DNA of 64,000 nucleotides from positions 5,766,001 to 5,830,000 of the forward strand of contig OZ242366.1 of NCBI GenBank assembly GCA_965208945.1, written 5' to 3'. This document shows, piece after piece, positions 26,476 to 35,157 of this stretch. The stretch is from JAPPLB01 sp965208945. GTDB taxonomy: Bacteria; Acidobacteriota; Terriglobia; Bryobacterales; UBA6623. A program made the position numbers and the translations under genes. The notes below the pieces were generated by a model that was not told the DNA's origin, did no database searches, and worked only from the letters and a program-made list of their open reading frames with translations. Each line of letters starts with the position of its first letter. The stretch's first letter is position 1.

Positions 26476-26928
26476 CTATAGCGACGCCTTGCTTTCCACG
26501 GGCTCGGCGCTATAGACGGGTGCTGAGCCCTCCCCCGGCGTGGCTTCGTATTTCGAGGCGCACTTGGCCTGAATCTGCCGCGCCTCGAAGACCTGGTCAT
26601 CACGCAGCCGGCCCGTGCAGAGCGCCTGCGCCCCGTTGCGGAACGTGTCCGGCAGCGGATCGCGGCCGACATAGACAACCTGCAGCTCGGTGTCTTCCTG
26701 GGTGATCGTGAACGCGACGCTGTCGGCCTTGCGGATGATCGAGTTCTCCTTCACGTCGCCCCCTACCCGCAATCGCCGCTCGGCGTTGGGGTTCTCCATG
26801 GCGTGAAGTTCCTTGACCGTTACATAGTACGTTGCGTTGGCTTCAATTCCGTCGATCGCCAACCAGCCCAGTACACCGACGATCACTCCTGTAACGAGAC
26901 CAAACTTGAGACGAGGATTCATGACCAT
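26476..26928 (-). CDS. ccmE: cytochrome c maturation heme chaperone CcmE, cysteine (CxxxY) type
   Basis: 150 residues. An N-terminal membrane anchor (LKFGLVTGVIVGVLGWLAI) is followed by an OB-fold: RLRVGGDVKENSIIRKADSVAF, VVYVGRDPLPDTFRNGAQAL, CTGRLRDDQVFEARQIQAK. The heme-binding site reads AKCASKYEA: Cys in place of the classical His, four residues before Tyr. This is the CxxxY form described from Desulfovibrio, archaea and some Gram-positives. It carries heme covalently from CcmC to CcmF. It is the first gene of the operon. Confidence 0.92.
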   Translation of the reverse strand: MVMNPRLKFGLVTGVIVGVLGWLAIDGIEANATYYVTVKELHAMENPNAERRLRVGGDVKENSIIRKADSVAFTITQEDTELQVVYVGRDPLPDTFRNGAQALCTGRLRDDQVFEARQIQAKCASKYEATPGEGSAPVYSAEPVESKASL

Positions 26929-26954
26929 TTCCCCTCCGGGGCATCACCCCCGAC

Positions 26955-27137
26955 TAACCTGCATTTCTCACCACCCGACGGTCGAAGCACGCGATACGAT
27001 CGCCTTGACTTCGTTGCGCTTGCTTGCCGTGCTCAACGTACTGTTCAAGTACGCCTGCGCGCGCCAAGCGGCTCGCGCCTCGTCCTGACAGCCCTCTCAC
27101 GCACTTCGCCTCGCCGCGTGGTGAGAAATGCAGGTTA
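26955..27137. repeat. Family A palindromic repeat, copy A3 (full, TAACC variant)
   Basis: 183 bp starting TAACCTGCATTTCTCACCACC and ending GTGGTGAGAAATGCAGGTTA. Position 3 is A on the left and the paired base on the right is T, whereas most copies have G and C there; the ends covary. It lies between the ccmE start and the first dipeptidase gene. Confidence 0.92.
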
Positions 27138-27216
27138 AAACACAGTATAGTACGTTCACCGTTCATGAACGGGCGGTCATGCCGCCCCGCCGCCAACTCC
27201 GTGAGAGGTTCTCTCC

Positions 27217-28503
27217 ATGTCATCACAAGCCATGACCCGCCGCAATTTCCTGGGGACAACGGCCGCGACTTCCGCAGCCCTGGCTCAATCCGCCACACCC
27301 AACGAAACCATCGAGCGCGCCCGGAAAACCGCGCTCGACATCCTCAAGCCCAGCCAGAGGGACCTTGATCACGGCCTCGAGCTGCACGCCAACTCGATCG
27401 TGTTCGACGCGTACGGGTTTGCACCGCGCGCCGCCTTTGACGGCGATGCCATGCGGAAAGCCATAGAGGGCGGCGCGTCGGAGATCGAGCTGCAGGACAT
27501 GCGCGAAGACATGACCATGACCCGCGCCGCAGTCGACCCGGCGGAGCGCGCCGAGTTCCTCCAAGCCTGGAAAGCATCCGGCGTCACGTGCATCTTCCAG
27601 AACTGCGGCGAAGAGGGCAACGACCCGCTGGTTCTCCTCAAGCGCCTGGCGCGCTTCACCTGTTTGACCGACTCGATCCGGGACATTCTGCGGCGCGCGG
27701 TCTTCCCTGACGACGTCCGCCAGGCCAAACGGGACGGCGCGGGGTGCCTGTACTTCAGCGGCAATGGCGTTCCTCTCACTCAGGCCTGGGTCTCCGTCGA
27801 AGATGAACTGCGCTACGTCCGCGTCTTCCATCAGCTCGGCATTCGCATGATGCACGTCACTTACAATCGCCGGAACCGACTGGGCGACGGCTGCGCGGAG
27901 CCGGCGAACGGCGGCTTGAGCGATTTCGGGAGAGCGGCGGTGGATGAACTGAACCGCGTCGGCGTGATCGTCGACGTAGCGCACTCCGGCTGGCAGACCA
28001 GTCTCGAAGCAGCGCAAAGGTCATCGAAACCAATGGTCGCCAGCCACTCCACGTGCGGGGCGCTGTACGAGCACATGCGCTCCAAGCCCGACAACGTCAT
28101 CCGTGCGATTGCCGACACCGGCGGCTACATCGGCATCTGTTGCATCTCCCGTTTTCTACGGCATAGCGGCGACATCACGGCGCTGCTCGATCACATTGAT
28201 CACGTCGTCAAAAAGTTCGGCCCCGACCATGCGGCGATCGGCACCGACGTTGCCTATCAGTCACGCAATGCGGCCCGTGAAAGGGCCAAGCTGCCTGCCC
28301 GGCCGAAGAGCCGGACTCGATGGGCCGCCCTATGGCCGCCCGACAACTTCAAGACCACCGGCCGCATGATTCAATCCATCGCCTGGACCAACTGGCCGCT
28401 CTTCACCGTAGGCCTCGTTCAGAGAGGCCATTCCGACGCGGTGATTCAGAAGATCATCGGTCAGAACGTCTTGCGAGTCCTGGAAGCGCACCGAGTGGGC
28501 TAG
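27217..28503 (+). CDS. Tat-exported M19 (renal dipeptidase-like) protein, copy 1
   Basis: 428 residues. MTRRNFLGTTAATSAALAQ is a Tat leader. The M19 barrel is recognisable from MMHVTYNRRNRLGDG, GVIVDVAHSGWQTSLEAAQRS, PMVASHSTCGALYEH and HIDHVVKKFGPDHAAIGTDV, which provide the distal His and Asp ligands. The first metal motif of classical M19 enzymes (HxD after the first strand) is not seen; the segment reads SIVFDAYGFAP with only the Asp. A catalytic role is likely but not assured. The start has GTGAGAGG 8-14 bases upstream. The second copy starts 31 bases after its stop. Confidence 0.85.
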   Translation: MSSQAMTRRNFLGTTAATSAALAQSATPNETIERARKTALDILKPSQRDLDHGLELHANSIVFDAYGFAPRAAFDGDAMRKAIEGGASEIELQDMREDMTMTRAAVDPAERAEFLQAWKASGVTCIFQNCGEEGNDPLVLLKRLARFTCLTDSIRDILRRAVFPDDVRQAKRDGAGCLYFSGNGVPLTQAWVSVEDELRYVRVFHQLGIRMMHVTYNRRNRLGDGCAEPANGGLSDFGRAAVDELNRVGVIVDVAHSGWQTSLEAAQRSSKPMVASHSTCGALYEHMRSKPDNVIRAIADTGGYIGICCISRFLRHSGDITALLDHIDHVVKKFGPDHAAIGTDVAYQSRNAARERAKLPARPKSRTRWAALWPPDNFKTTGRMIQSIAWTNWPLFTVGLVQRGHSDAVIQKIIGQNVLRVLEAHRVG

Positions 28504-28534
28504 CCCGCAGCCAGCTCCGTGAGAGGTTCCCGCC

Positions 28535-29821
28535 ATGTCGTCACAAGCCGTGACTCGCCGTAATTTCCTGGGGACTACAGCCGCGGCTTCCGCAGCCCTG
28601 GCTCAATCCGAGGCTCCCAACGAACCCATCGAGCACGCCAGGAAGGTAGCGCTCGACATGCTCAGGCCCAGCCAGAGGGACCTCGATCATGGCCTCGAGC
28701 TGCACGCCAACTCGATCGTGTTCGACGCGTACGCAGCCGGCCCACAGGCCGCCATTGACGGCGACGCCATGCGGAAAGCCATGGAGGCCGGAGCGTCGGA
28801 GATCGAGCTGCATGACATGAACGAAGACATGTTCATGACCCGCGCCGCAGTCGACCCCGTGGAACGCGCCGAGTTCCTCCAAGCCTGGAAGGCCTCCGGC
28901 GTCACGTGCGTCTTCCAGGTCTGCGGTGAAGAGGGCAGCGACCCGCTGGTTCTCATCAAGCGCCTGGCGCGCTTCACCTGTTTGACGGACTCGATCCGCG
29001 ACATTCTGCGGCGCGCAGTCTTCCCTGACGACGTCCGCCAGGCCAAACGGGACGGCGTGGGGTGCCTGTACTTCGGCGGCAACGGCGTGCCTCTCACGCA
29101 GGCCTGGGTCTCCGTCGAAGATGAACTGCGCTATGTCCGCGTCTTCCATCAACTCGGCATTCGCATGATGCACGTCACTTACAATCGCCGGAACCGACTG
29201 GGCGACGGCTGCGCGGAGCCGGCGAACGGCGGCTTGAGCGATTTCGGACGGGCGGCGGTGGACGAACTGAACCGCGTCGGCGTGATCGTCGACGTATCGC
29301 ACTCCGGCTGGCAGACCAGCCTCGAAGCAGCGCAACGGTCATCGAAACCGATGATCGCCAGCCACTCCACGTGCGGGGCGCTGTACGAGCACATCCGCTC
29401 CAAACCCGACAACGTCATCCGGGCAATTGCCGACACCGGCGGCTACATCGGCATCTGTTGCATCCCACGATTTCTACGGCATGGCGGAGGCATCACGGCG
29501 CTGCTCGATCACATTGATCACGTCGTCAAGAAGTTCGGCCCGGACCATGCGGCGATCGGCACCGACGTTGCCTATCAGTCACGCAATACGGCCCGTGAAA
29601 GGGCCAAGCTTCCTACTCGGCCGAAGGGCCGGACTCGATGGGCCGCCCTATGGCCGCCCGACAACTTCAAGACCACCAACCGCATGAAGCAATCCATGGC
29701 CTGGACCAACTGGCCCCTCTTCACCGTTGGCCTCGTTCAGAGAGGTCATTCCGATGCGGTGATTCAGAAGATCATCGGTCAGAACGTCTTGCGGGTCCTG
29801 GAAGCGAACCGGGTGAGCTAG
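28535..29821 (+). CDS. Tat-exported M19 protein, copy 2 (tandem duplicate)
   Basis: 428 residues, with the great majority of positions identical to copy 1 and no length difference. The leader, ribosome binding region (CCGTGAGAGGTTC) and all M19 motifs are repeated. Differences cluster in the first 110 residues (for example YAAGPQAAI for YGFAPRAAF, MNEDMF for MREDMT) and near the end. The stop codon TAG at 29819-29821 is formed by the first bases of a family A repeat. It is a recent tandem duplication under apparent protein-level selection. Confidence 0.85.
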   Translation: MSSQAVTRRNFLGTTAAASAALAQSEAPNEPIEHARKVALDMLRPSQRDLDHGLELHANSIVFDAYAAGPQAAIDGDAMRKAMEAGASEIELHDMNEDMFMTRAAVDPVERAEFLQAWKASGVTCVFQVCGEEGSDPLVLIKRLARFTCLTDSIRDILRRAVFPDDVRQAKRDGVGCLYFGGNGVPLTQAWVSVEDELRYVRVFHQLGIRMMHVTYNRRNRLGDGCAEPANGGLSDFGRAAVDELNRVGVIVDVSHSGWQTSLEAAQRSSKPMIASHSTCGALYEHIRSKPDNVIRAIADTGGYIGICCIPRFLRHGGGITALLDHIDHVVKKFGPDHAAIGTDVAYQSRNTARERAKLPTRPKGRTRWAALWPPDNFKTTNRMKQSMAWTNWPLFTVGLVQRGHSDAVIQKIIGQNVLRVLEANRVS

Positions 29822-29912
29822 CCCGCATTTCTCACCACCCGACGGCCGAAGAACGCGATACAACCGCCAGGACTTCGTTGCGCTTGCTTGCCGTGCTCAA
29901 CCTACTGTTCAA
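29818..29912. repeat. Family A copy A4, left half (split by the IS110-type element)
   Basis: Begins at the TAG stop of the second dipeptidase gene (TAGCCCGCATTTCTCACCACC) and follows the family consensus to CCTACTGTTCAA. It then breaks where intact copies continue AAGTACGCCTGCGCGCG. The remainder resumes at 31352, so the 1.4-kb piece between is an insertion. Confidence 0.9.
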
Positions 29913-31351
29913 TATATGGTTCGCTCCCGGGATGTCCACCTATTCCTTCTTGCTGAACGTTGGTCTGCGCCAATATATCCGACCTCTAGGTGGAACCGCG
30001 CTGGTTCCGGGCCATGATGGGGTCCGCACGTCCCGCTCCTCATAAGTACGCCGACCTGTGAGGGCCATGAACAGTAACAGGATTCGGTGACGCCGGTACG
30101 ACCGTTTTGTCCATCAATCGGGAGTAAGCAGACAAACTGTGAGCTCCTGGTAGTGCTACGGCGGACCGCAGGGCGGTTAACCCGCCGGGGCTGGTTGCCG
30201 CTGTTGAGAGAAGCGCTGGCCGCTGCTCAGCAAGGCCCATGCGATGCGCGCCAGCCGTGCCGCCAGCGCCACGATCACGACCCGCCGATCTTTGTTCAGG
30301 AGCATCCGCCGCAGCCACTGGCCGAGTTGGTCGCTGCGCTTCGCGAGCACGTCGAGGCTCGAGCGGGCACAGTGCACCAGCAGCGTCCGGACGTAGCGGT
30401 TGCCGCGCTTGCTGATGCCTCCCAAGCGCTGCTTGCCTCCGCTGGAGTACTCTCTCGGCACCAGACCCAACCAAGCAGCGACGTCGCGCCCCTTCTCGAA
30501 GGCCTCGGCGTTGCCGATCGTCGCCACCAAGGCCGTCGCTGTCTGCACGCCGATGCCGGGGATCTCTCTGAGCCGCCGGCAGGCCTCGCTCGCCTGCGCT
30601 TTCCTCAGCAGATAGGTGTTGACTTGCTGAATCTTCTCTGCCAGCACTTGCCATTCGGCAAACATGCCCGCCAGCAGCGCCCGCATTTCGTCGGACAGGC
30701 CGTTATCGGCGTCCTCGAGGATCTCCGGCAGACGGACCACAAACCAACGCTTGCCCTGTGGAAGGGTGATGCCGCGTTCCAGCAGAAAGGCGCGCGCCTG
30801 GTTGATCAACTGCGTCGAGTTGCCCACCAGCCGCGAGCGATAGCGGTGCAGCGACTGCATCGACAGTTGTTGCTCGCTCTTGACCGCCACGAAGCGCATG
30901 CTCGGCCGCAGACAGGCTTCCGCGCAGGCCTCGGCGTCCGTCGAGTCGTTCTTGTCGCGCTTCACAAAGGGCTTCACATATTTGGGCGGCATCAGCTTCA
31001 CGTCGTGCCCCTGGGCCAGCAGTTGGCGGCCCAGGTGATGGGCGCCGCAGCAGGCTTCCATGCCGATACGGCAGGGCTGCATCTGGGCGGTCACCTCCAG
31101 CAGCTTGCCCTTCGAGTAGCGGCGACGGGTGAGCACCCGGCCGGTTGCGTCCAAGCCGACCAAGTCGACGTTGTGTTTTGCTAGATCGAGGCCGATCGTG
31201 ACGACCTCCTTCCATACGCTCTTGCGGGATGATCGCTGGGTCGTTGCCATGATGGTTTCCTCTCGGTTCGTGAACTGCGGCCGGGGACGGCCGTTGCTAC
31301 CAGCATGGCCGAACTCGACGACGCAGCGGAAGTGGGAGCGAACCATCCCAT
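29913..31351 (-). mobile_element. IS110-family element, IS1111-like, inserted in a family A repeat
   Basis: About 1.44 kb, delimited on both sides by the interrupted repeat. Inverted subterminal repeats ATGGTTCGCTCCC lie at 29916-29928 and, inverted, at 31334-31346, a few bases inside each junction. One transposase gene is present. A long noncoding stretch of about 264 bases lies downstream of it (29913-30176) and a short one of about 100 bases upstream. Subterminal IRs and a long 3' noncoding end are features of the IS1111 group; in such elements that end is where a bridge RNA would be encoded. The element appears intact. Confidence 0.85.
30177..31250 (-). CDS. IS110/IS1111-type DEDD transposase
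   Basis: About 357 residues from the ATG at 31250 (GAGAGGAAACC upstream); the frame is open further upstream to 31433, but that reaches into the flanking repeat. The RuvC-like N-terminal domain has IGLDLAKHNVDLVGLD, GMEACCGAHHLGRQL and KRDKNDSTDAEACAEA (the acidic residues). The C-terminal transposase_20 part has IPGIGVQTATALVATIG and the catalytic-Ser region YSSGGKQRLGGISKRGN. It is full length and shows no disruption, so it is probably active. Confidence 0.93.
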   Translation of the reverse strand: MATTQRSSRKSVWKEVVTIGLDLAKHNVDLVGLDATGRVLTRRRYSKGKLLEVTAQMQPCRIGMEACCGAHHLGRQLLAQGHDVKLMPPKYVKPFVKRDKNDSTDAEACAEACLRPSMRFVAVKSEQQLSMQSLHRYRSRLVGNSTQLINQARAFLLERGITLPQGKRWFVVRLPEILEDADNGLSDEMRALLAGMFAEWQVLAEKIQQVNTYLLRKAQASEACRRLREIPGIGVQTATALVATIGNAEAFEKGRDVAAWLGLVPREYSSGGKQRLGGISKRGNRYVRTLLVHCARSSLDVLAKRSDQLGQWLRRMLLNKDRRVVIVALAARLARIAWALLSSGQRFSQQRQPAPAG

Positions 31352-31466
31352 AAGTACGCCTGCGCGCGCCAAGCGGCTCGCGCCTTTTTCCTCCGCCCGG
31401 CTTGCGCCTAGTCCTGACGGCCCTCTCACACACTTCGTCTCGCCATGTGGTGAGATATGCAGGCTA
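31352..31466. repeat. Family A copy A4, right half
   Basis: Resumes AAGTACGCCTGCGCGCGCCAAGCGG exactly where the left half stopped at 29912. It ends GTGGTGAGATATGCAGGCTA. Joined, the halves give a family A element of about 210 bp, of the longer A1/A2 type (it includes the CCTCCGCCCGGCTTGCGCCTAG segment). Confidence 0.9.
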
Positions 31467-31627
31467 GTTGTATTCTTTCAACAGGTTGTGGACTCGGTCC
31501 CGGCCGAGAAAACTGAGGGGGGCAAGCACACAGTATCCGCAAGAAAGGCCGAGGGAACATCCTTCAGAATGCCAAGTCGACCCAGCAGAGACGAGCGACT
31601 TGGTCCGGTGGGTCCTGGAACATTGTC

Positions 31628-34339
31628 ATGATGACGAAACCCAATTTCTCCCAAGCTCTGATTTCCGTAATCCTGCTGTGCGCCGTTGCGCAGGCTTTCG
31701 GCTCCACTGAAAATCCGTCTTGCTCGGATTACTCAATCACCGCCGGAGCGGTGCACACAACGGAGGACGTTCAGGCTTTTGTTCAGTGCGCCTACGAGTT
31801 CGTCCAGGAGACCGGGTTCGAGGAGGCCCGCCGGGCCTTTCACGAGGACGAGCGTTGGAGAAGAGGACAGGTCTATGTCTTCGTCTCCGAAGTCACACCA
31901 ATGACCGATCAGACTCGAAACCTCGTCTTCCCGCCCGACCCGGCGAGGGAAGGAACCGTATTGGAGGAGTTACGCGTCGATGCCTTCGGAAACGACTTCC
32001 ACCAGGAATGGCATCGCATCCTGAGCACCGTCGGCGAGGGCTGGATCTACTACGCTTTCACCAATCCGGCGACGGGACGGGATGAGCCGAAGGCTACCTA
32101 CGCCAAGAGCCTCGACTGGGACGGGACGCCGGCAGCGATCGGCTCGGGAATCTACCGCCGCGACATTCCAGGCACCTGCAACAGCGAAGAGGTCAACGCC
32201 ATGGGGCTGGAAACCGACCCTTCCGAGGAGAGGCTGCAGGAGTTCGTCCGTTGCGCCGCCATGGAGCTGGAGTCGAAAGGCTATTTCGCCACGATTGCGC
32301 TGGCGACCGCCCCACGTTGGAAGCACGGCTCGATTTACTTGTTCGCTGTGGACACGCACGGCAGCGCGCTGTTCAGCGGCGATCCCCACAGCGGACAGTC
32401 CGGCACCGGTATTTCGGAGTTGAACGACATGATGGACGGCCCCTTCGGTGGCCGGGATGTGGTGAGCGTGGGTGATGCATTCGGCGAAACCTTGCTGTAC
32501 TACACGGCGCGAAACCCCGCCAGCGGCGAGATGCAACGCAAAGTGACGTTCGTCAAGAGGGTCGTGGCTCATGGTCTACCGATCCTGGTCGGCGCCGGCT
32601 ATTATCCGGACAAGGGCATTCCACCTGGGTCGGAAGAGGAGGATAACGGCAGTGACAGCGATCCGGAACGACCAACAGGTACCGACTCCGAAAGTGCAGG
32701 TCAAGGCGGCAGCGCAACGCTCCTGTATTGGCAGGCGCCGACCATCCTCAACCCATACCTCTCCAGCGGCACCAAGGATGCCGAGGCGGCATCACTCGTC
32801 ATCGAGCCGCTGGCCGAGTACAACCCGAACGGCGAAATCGTCGCGGTTTTGGCTGCCCGGGTTCCGACCCGCGATAACGGCGGTGTCTCGGACGACCGTA
32901 CGAGAATCACCTGGAATCTCCGGGGGGATGTGGTCTGGTCCGACGGCACGCCGCTGACCGCGAACGACGTTGTTTTCACGTGGCGATACTGCACCGCCCC
33001 CGGCGGCGGCTGTACCGCAGCCTCAAGCTTCGAAAATGTGGCTTCCGTCGATGCGGTCGACGAGCGGACCGTCTCCATCACGTTCGATGGGCCGACGTCG
33101 TTCCCCTATGCTCCGTTCGTGACCTCCGAGAGCCCCATCCTCCAAGCCTCACAGTTCGCCGACTGCCTGGGCGCGGCGGCCACCGACTGCACCGACGCGA
33201 ACTACGGTCCGATCGGCACAGGCCCCTACATCGTGACCGATTTCCGCTCCAACGACACCGTCCTCTACCGGTTCAATCCGCTCTACCGCGGCGTCGAGTC
33301 CGGTCTACCGTCTTTCGGTGAGGTGATCCTGAAAGGCGGAGGAACGGCGGCCGATGCGGCGAGATCCGTTCTTCAGCTCAACGAGGCCGACTACGCCTGG
33401 AATCTCCAGGTCGAACCCGAGATCCTTGCTTCGATCTCGGCGGGCGGCGGAGGAACCATTGTCTCGGCCTTCGCCACGAATGTCGAACGCCTGATGATCA
33501 ACCAAACCAATCCGGACGCCAGTCTCGGCGATCTTCGCTCAGAGTATGCAGACGGTACGAACCCACACCCGTTCCTGACCGATCCGGCCGTGGGCCGGGC
33601 TCTTTCGCTGGCCATCGACCGCGACACCTTGGTCAGGACCGGTTACGGCGAGCATGCCGGCCGCCCGACCTGCAACGTCTGGCCAACCCCACCGGACCAG
33701 GTATCGACCAACAACGATGAATGCCTCGTCCAGAACATCTCTCTCGCAAAAGAGATTCTCGATGATGCCGGGATCGTGGACTCCGACGACGACGGCGTGC
33801 GGGAGCGCGAAGGCGTTCCGTTGAAGATCCTCTTCCAGACTTCGACGAACTCGGTGCGGCAGACCACTCAGGAACTGATCAAGGGCTGGTGGGAGGAGCT
33901 TGGCGTCGAGACCGATTTGAAAAATATCAATCCATCGATCTTCTTCGGAGGAGACCCGGACAGCCCTGACACGTTGGGCAGGTTCTACGCCGACGTTCAG
34001 ATGTACGCCAACAGCGGCGTGGAGCCGGAGAGCTATTTCGGCTCCTGGCTCACCGACCAGATCGCTGGAGCAGCCAACTCGTTCCACGGTCGAAACGTCC
34101 AGCGCTTCCAGTCTGACGAATACGATCGGCTCTATGACGAATTGCAGAACACCATTGATATGGAACAGCGCAACCAGATCACGATCGCGCTCAACGACTT
34201 GCTTGTCGGAAGCTATTCGATCATCCCATTGATTCACCGCGGAAACGTGTCGGCTCACTCGAACGACATCGAGGGCGTGCGGATGAACGCCTGGGATTCG
34301 GAACTGTGGAACTTCGAAACCTGGACGCGTAGTCACTAG
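31628..34339 (+). CDS. oligopeptide-type solute-binding protein with two N-terminal Cache-like domains
   Basis: 903 residues. Signal peptide to about residue 25. Two tandem segments of about 110-140 residues follow (about 40-165 and 185-325). Each has the sCache-like order DVQAFVQCAYEFVQETG... WRRGQVYVFV... and its second copy RLQEFVRCAAMELESKG... WKHGSIYLFAV. After an acidic linker (GSEEEDNGSDSDPERP), a full SBP_bac_5 domain runs from about 360 to the end: YWQAPTILNPYL, WSDGTPLTANDVVFTW, GPYIVTDF, AIDRDTLVRTGY. No permease or ATPase gene is adjacent. The stop TAG (34337-34339) is supplied by a family A repeat end. Confidence 0.8.
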   Translation: MMTKPNFSQALISVILLCAVAQAFGSTENPSCSDYSITAGAVHTTEDVQAFVQCAYEFVQETGFEEARRAFHEDERWRRGQVYVFVSEVTPMTDQTRNLVFPPDPAREGTVLEELRVDAFGNDFHQEWHRILSTVGEGWIYYAFTNPATGRDEPKATYAKSLDWDGTPAAIGSGIYRRDIPGTCNSEEVNAMGLETDPSEERLQEFVRCAAMELESKGYFATIALATAPRWKHGSIYLFAVDTHGSALFSGDPHSGQSGTGISELNDMMDGPFGGRDVVSVGDAFGETLLYYTARNPASGEMQRKVTFVKRVVAHGLPILVGAGYYPDKGIPPGSEEEDNGSDSDPERPTGTDSESAGQGGSATLLYWQAPTILNPYLSSGTKDAEAASLVIEPLAEYNPNGEIVAVLAARVPTRDNGGVSDDRTRITWNLRGDVVWSDGTPLTANDVVFTWRYCTAPGGGCTAASSFENVASVDAVDERTVSITFDGPTSFPYAPFVTSESPILQASQFADCLGAAATDCTDANYGPIGTGPYIVTDFRSNDTVLYRFNPLYRGVESGLPSFGEVILKGGGTAADAARSVLQLNEADYAWNLQVEPEILASISAGGGGTIVSAFATNVERLMINQTNPDASLGDLRSEYADGTNPHPFLTDPAVGRALSLAIDRDTLVRTGYGEHAGRPTCNVWPTPPDQVSTNNDECLVQNISLAKEILDDAGIVDSDDDGVREREGVPLKILFQTSTNSVRQTTQELIKGWWEELGVETDLKNINPSIFFGGDPDSPDTLGRFYADVQMYANSGVEPESYFGSWLTDQIAGAANSFHGRNVQRFQSDEYDRLYDELQNTIDMEQRNQITIALNDLLVGSYSIIPLIHRGNVSAHSNDIEGVRMNAWDSELWNFETWTRSH

Positions 34340-34376
34340 CCTGCATTTCTCACCACCCGACGGCCGCAGCATGCGG
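34337..34376. repeat. Family A left-end fragment (A5)
   Basis: About 40 bases matching the left terminus (TAGCCTGCATTTCTCACCACC and on through CGACGGCCG). It is then replaced by a heptamer-repeat tract (AAAAGCCGTGATTCGTG). Its TAG is the stop codon of the solute-binding protein gene. Confidence 0.85.
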
Positions 34377-34437
34377 GAAAAAAGCCGTGATTCGTGTCTC
34401 GTGATTCGTGTTTCGTGAGAACCATGGTTGGGGGGCC

Positions 34438-34596
34438 TAGACTGCATTTCTCACCACCCGACGGTCGAAGCACGCGATACGACCGTCATGACTTCGTTGC
34501 GCTTGCTTGCCGTGCTCAACGTACTGTTCAAGTACGCCTCGCCCTGACAGCCCTCTCACCCACTTCGCCTCGCCGCGTGGTGAGAAATGCAGGCTA
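34438..34596. repeat. Family A copy A6 (internally shortened)
   Basis: 159 bp from TAGACTGCATTTCTCACCACC to GTGGTGAGAAATGCAGGCTA. About 25 bases of the GCGCGCCAAGCGGCTCGCG section are missing (GTACGCC joins CGCCCTGACAG). Confidence 0.88.
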
Positions 34597-34632
34597 GTTC
34601 GCTCCAGAAGAAATATCTGACGGCCGGCGAAC

Positions 34633-34736
34633 AGGAAAGGCCGTGTTGCCGGTGCGGGGGACGGCCGCCGCCCGTGCCGCGCCATAGCCGCTCCATAGCC
34701 GCCCCACAGCGCGCAGGAAAGCAGTGACCGGGCGGC
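34633..34736. repeat. Direct repeat E1, first copy
   Basis: About 104 bases, AGGAAAGGCCGTGTTGCCGG through GACCGGGCGGC, repeated with few changes at 34926-35027. Very GC-rich, with no coding signature. The 190 bases between the copies include a run of GGGAAAT-type triplets (34826-34865). Confidence 0.75.
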
Positions 34737-34925
34737 GCGGCGCGGCAGTCCGCGCGGCTGACCAAGAAAGGCGGACGGCGCGTGGACACGTGGACACTTG
34801 ATCGGCGGAGGGGGGTGGGGGGCCGGGAAATGCCGGGAAATCGTGGGAAATGGTGGGAAATCGTGGGTAGGGAAGCTGTGATTCGTGAAAAGCACAAAGG
34901 CCGTGTTTCGAAAAAAAGCCGTGTC

Positions 34926-35027
34926 AGGAAAGGAGTGTTGCCGGTGCGGGGGACGGCCGCCGCCCATGCCGCGCCATAGCCGCCCCATGCCGCGCCACAA
35001 CGCGCAGGAAAGCAGCGACCGGGCGGC
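34926..35027. repeat. Direct repeat E1, second copy
   Basis: Matches 34633-34736 over about 100 bases, with small substitutions (CATGCC for CGTGCC, AACGCGCAGG for AGCGCGCAGG). It is followed within 25 bases by the first E2 tract. Confidence 0.75.
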
Positions 35028-35048
35028 TCTTCCGTCCCCACCCGACCT

Positions 35049-35154
35049 GTCCCCGACGGGCGCGGATGGGGTTTTCGTTCCCAACAACGGCGTCATCACT
35101 CTCAACCTAAACCGTCTCCCGACCTAAAAAAAGACTGAAGCCCTTCAGTACCAA
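35049..35154. repeat. Direct repeat E2, first copy (coding-like relic)
   Basis: GTCCCCGACGGGCGCGGATGG through CTTCAGTACCAA. In one frame it reads SPTGADGVFVPNNGVITLNL and then stops. The second copy at 35346-35453 encodes nearly the same peptide with silent and conservative changes. It ends in the palindrome ACTGAAGCCCTTCAGT (35134-35149). Confidence 0.65.
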
Positions 35155-35157
35155 GAG

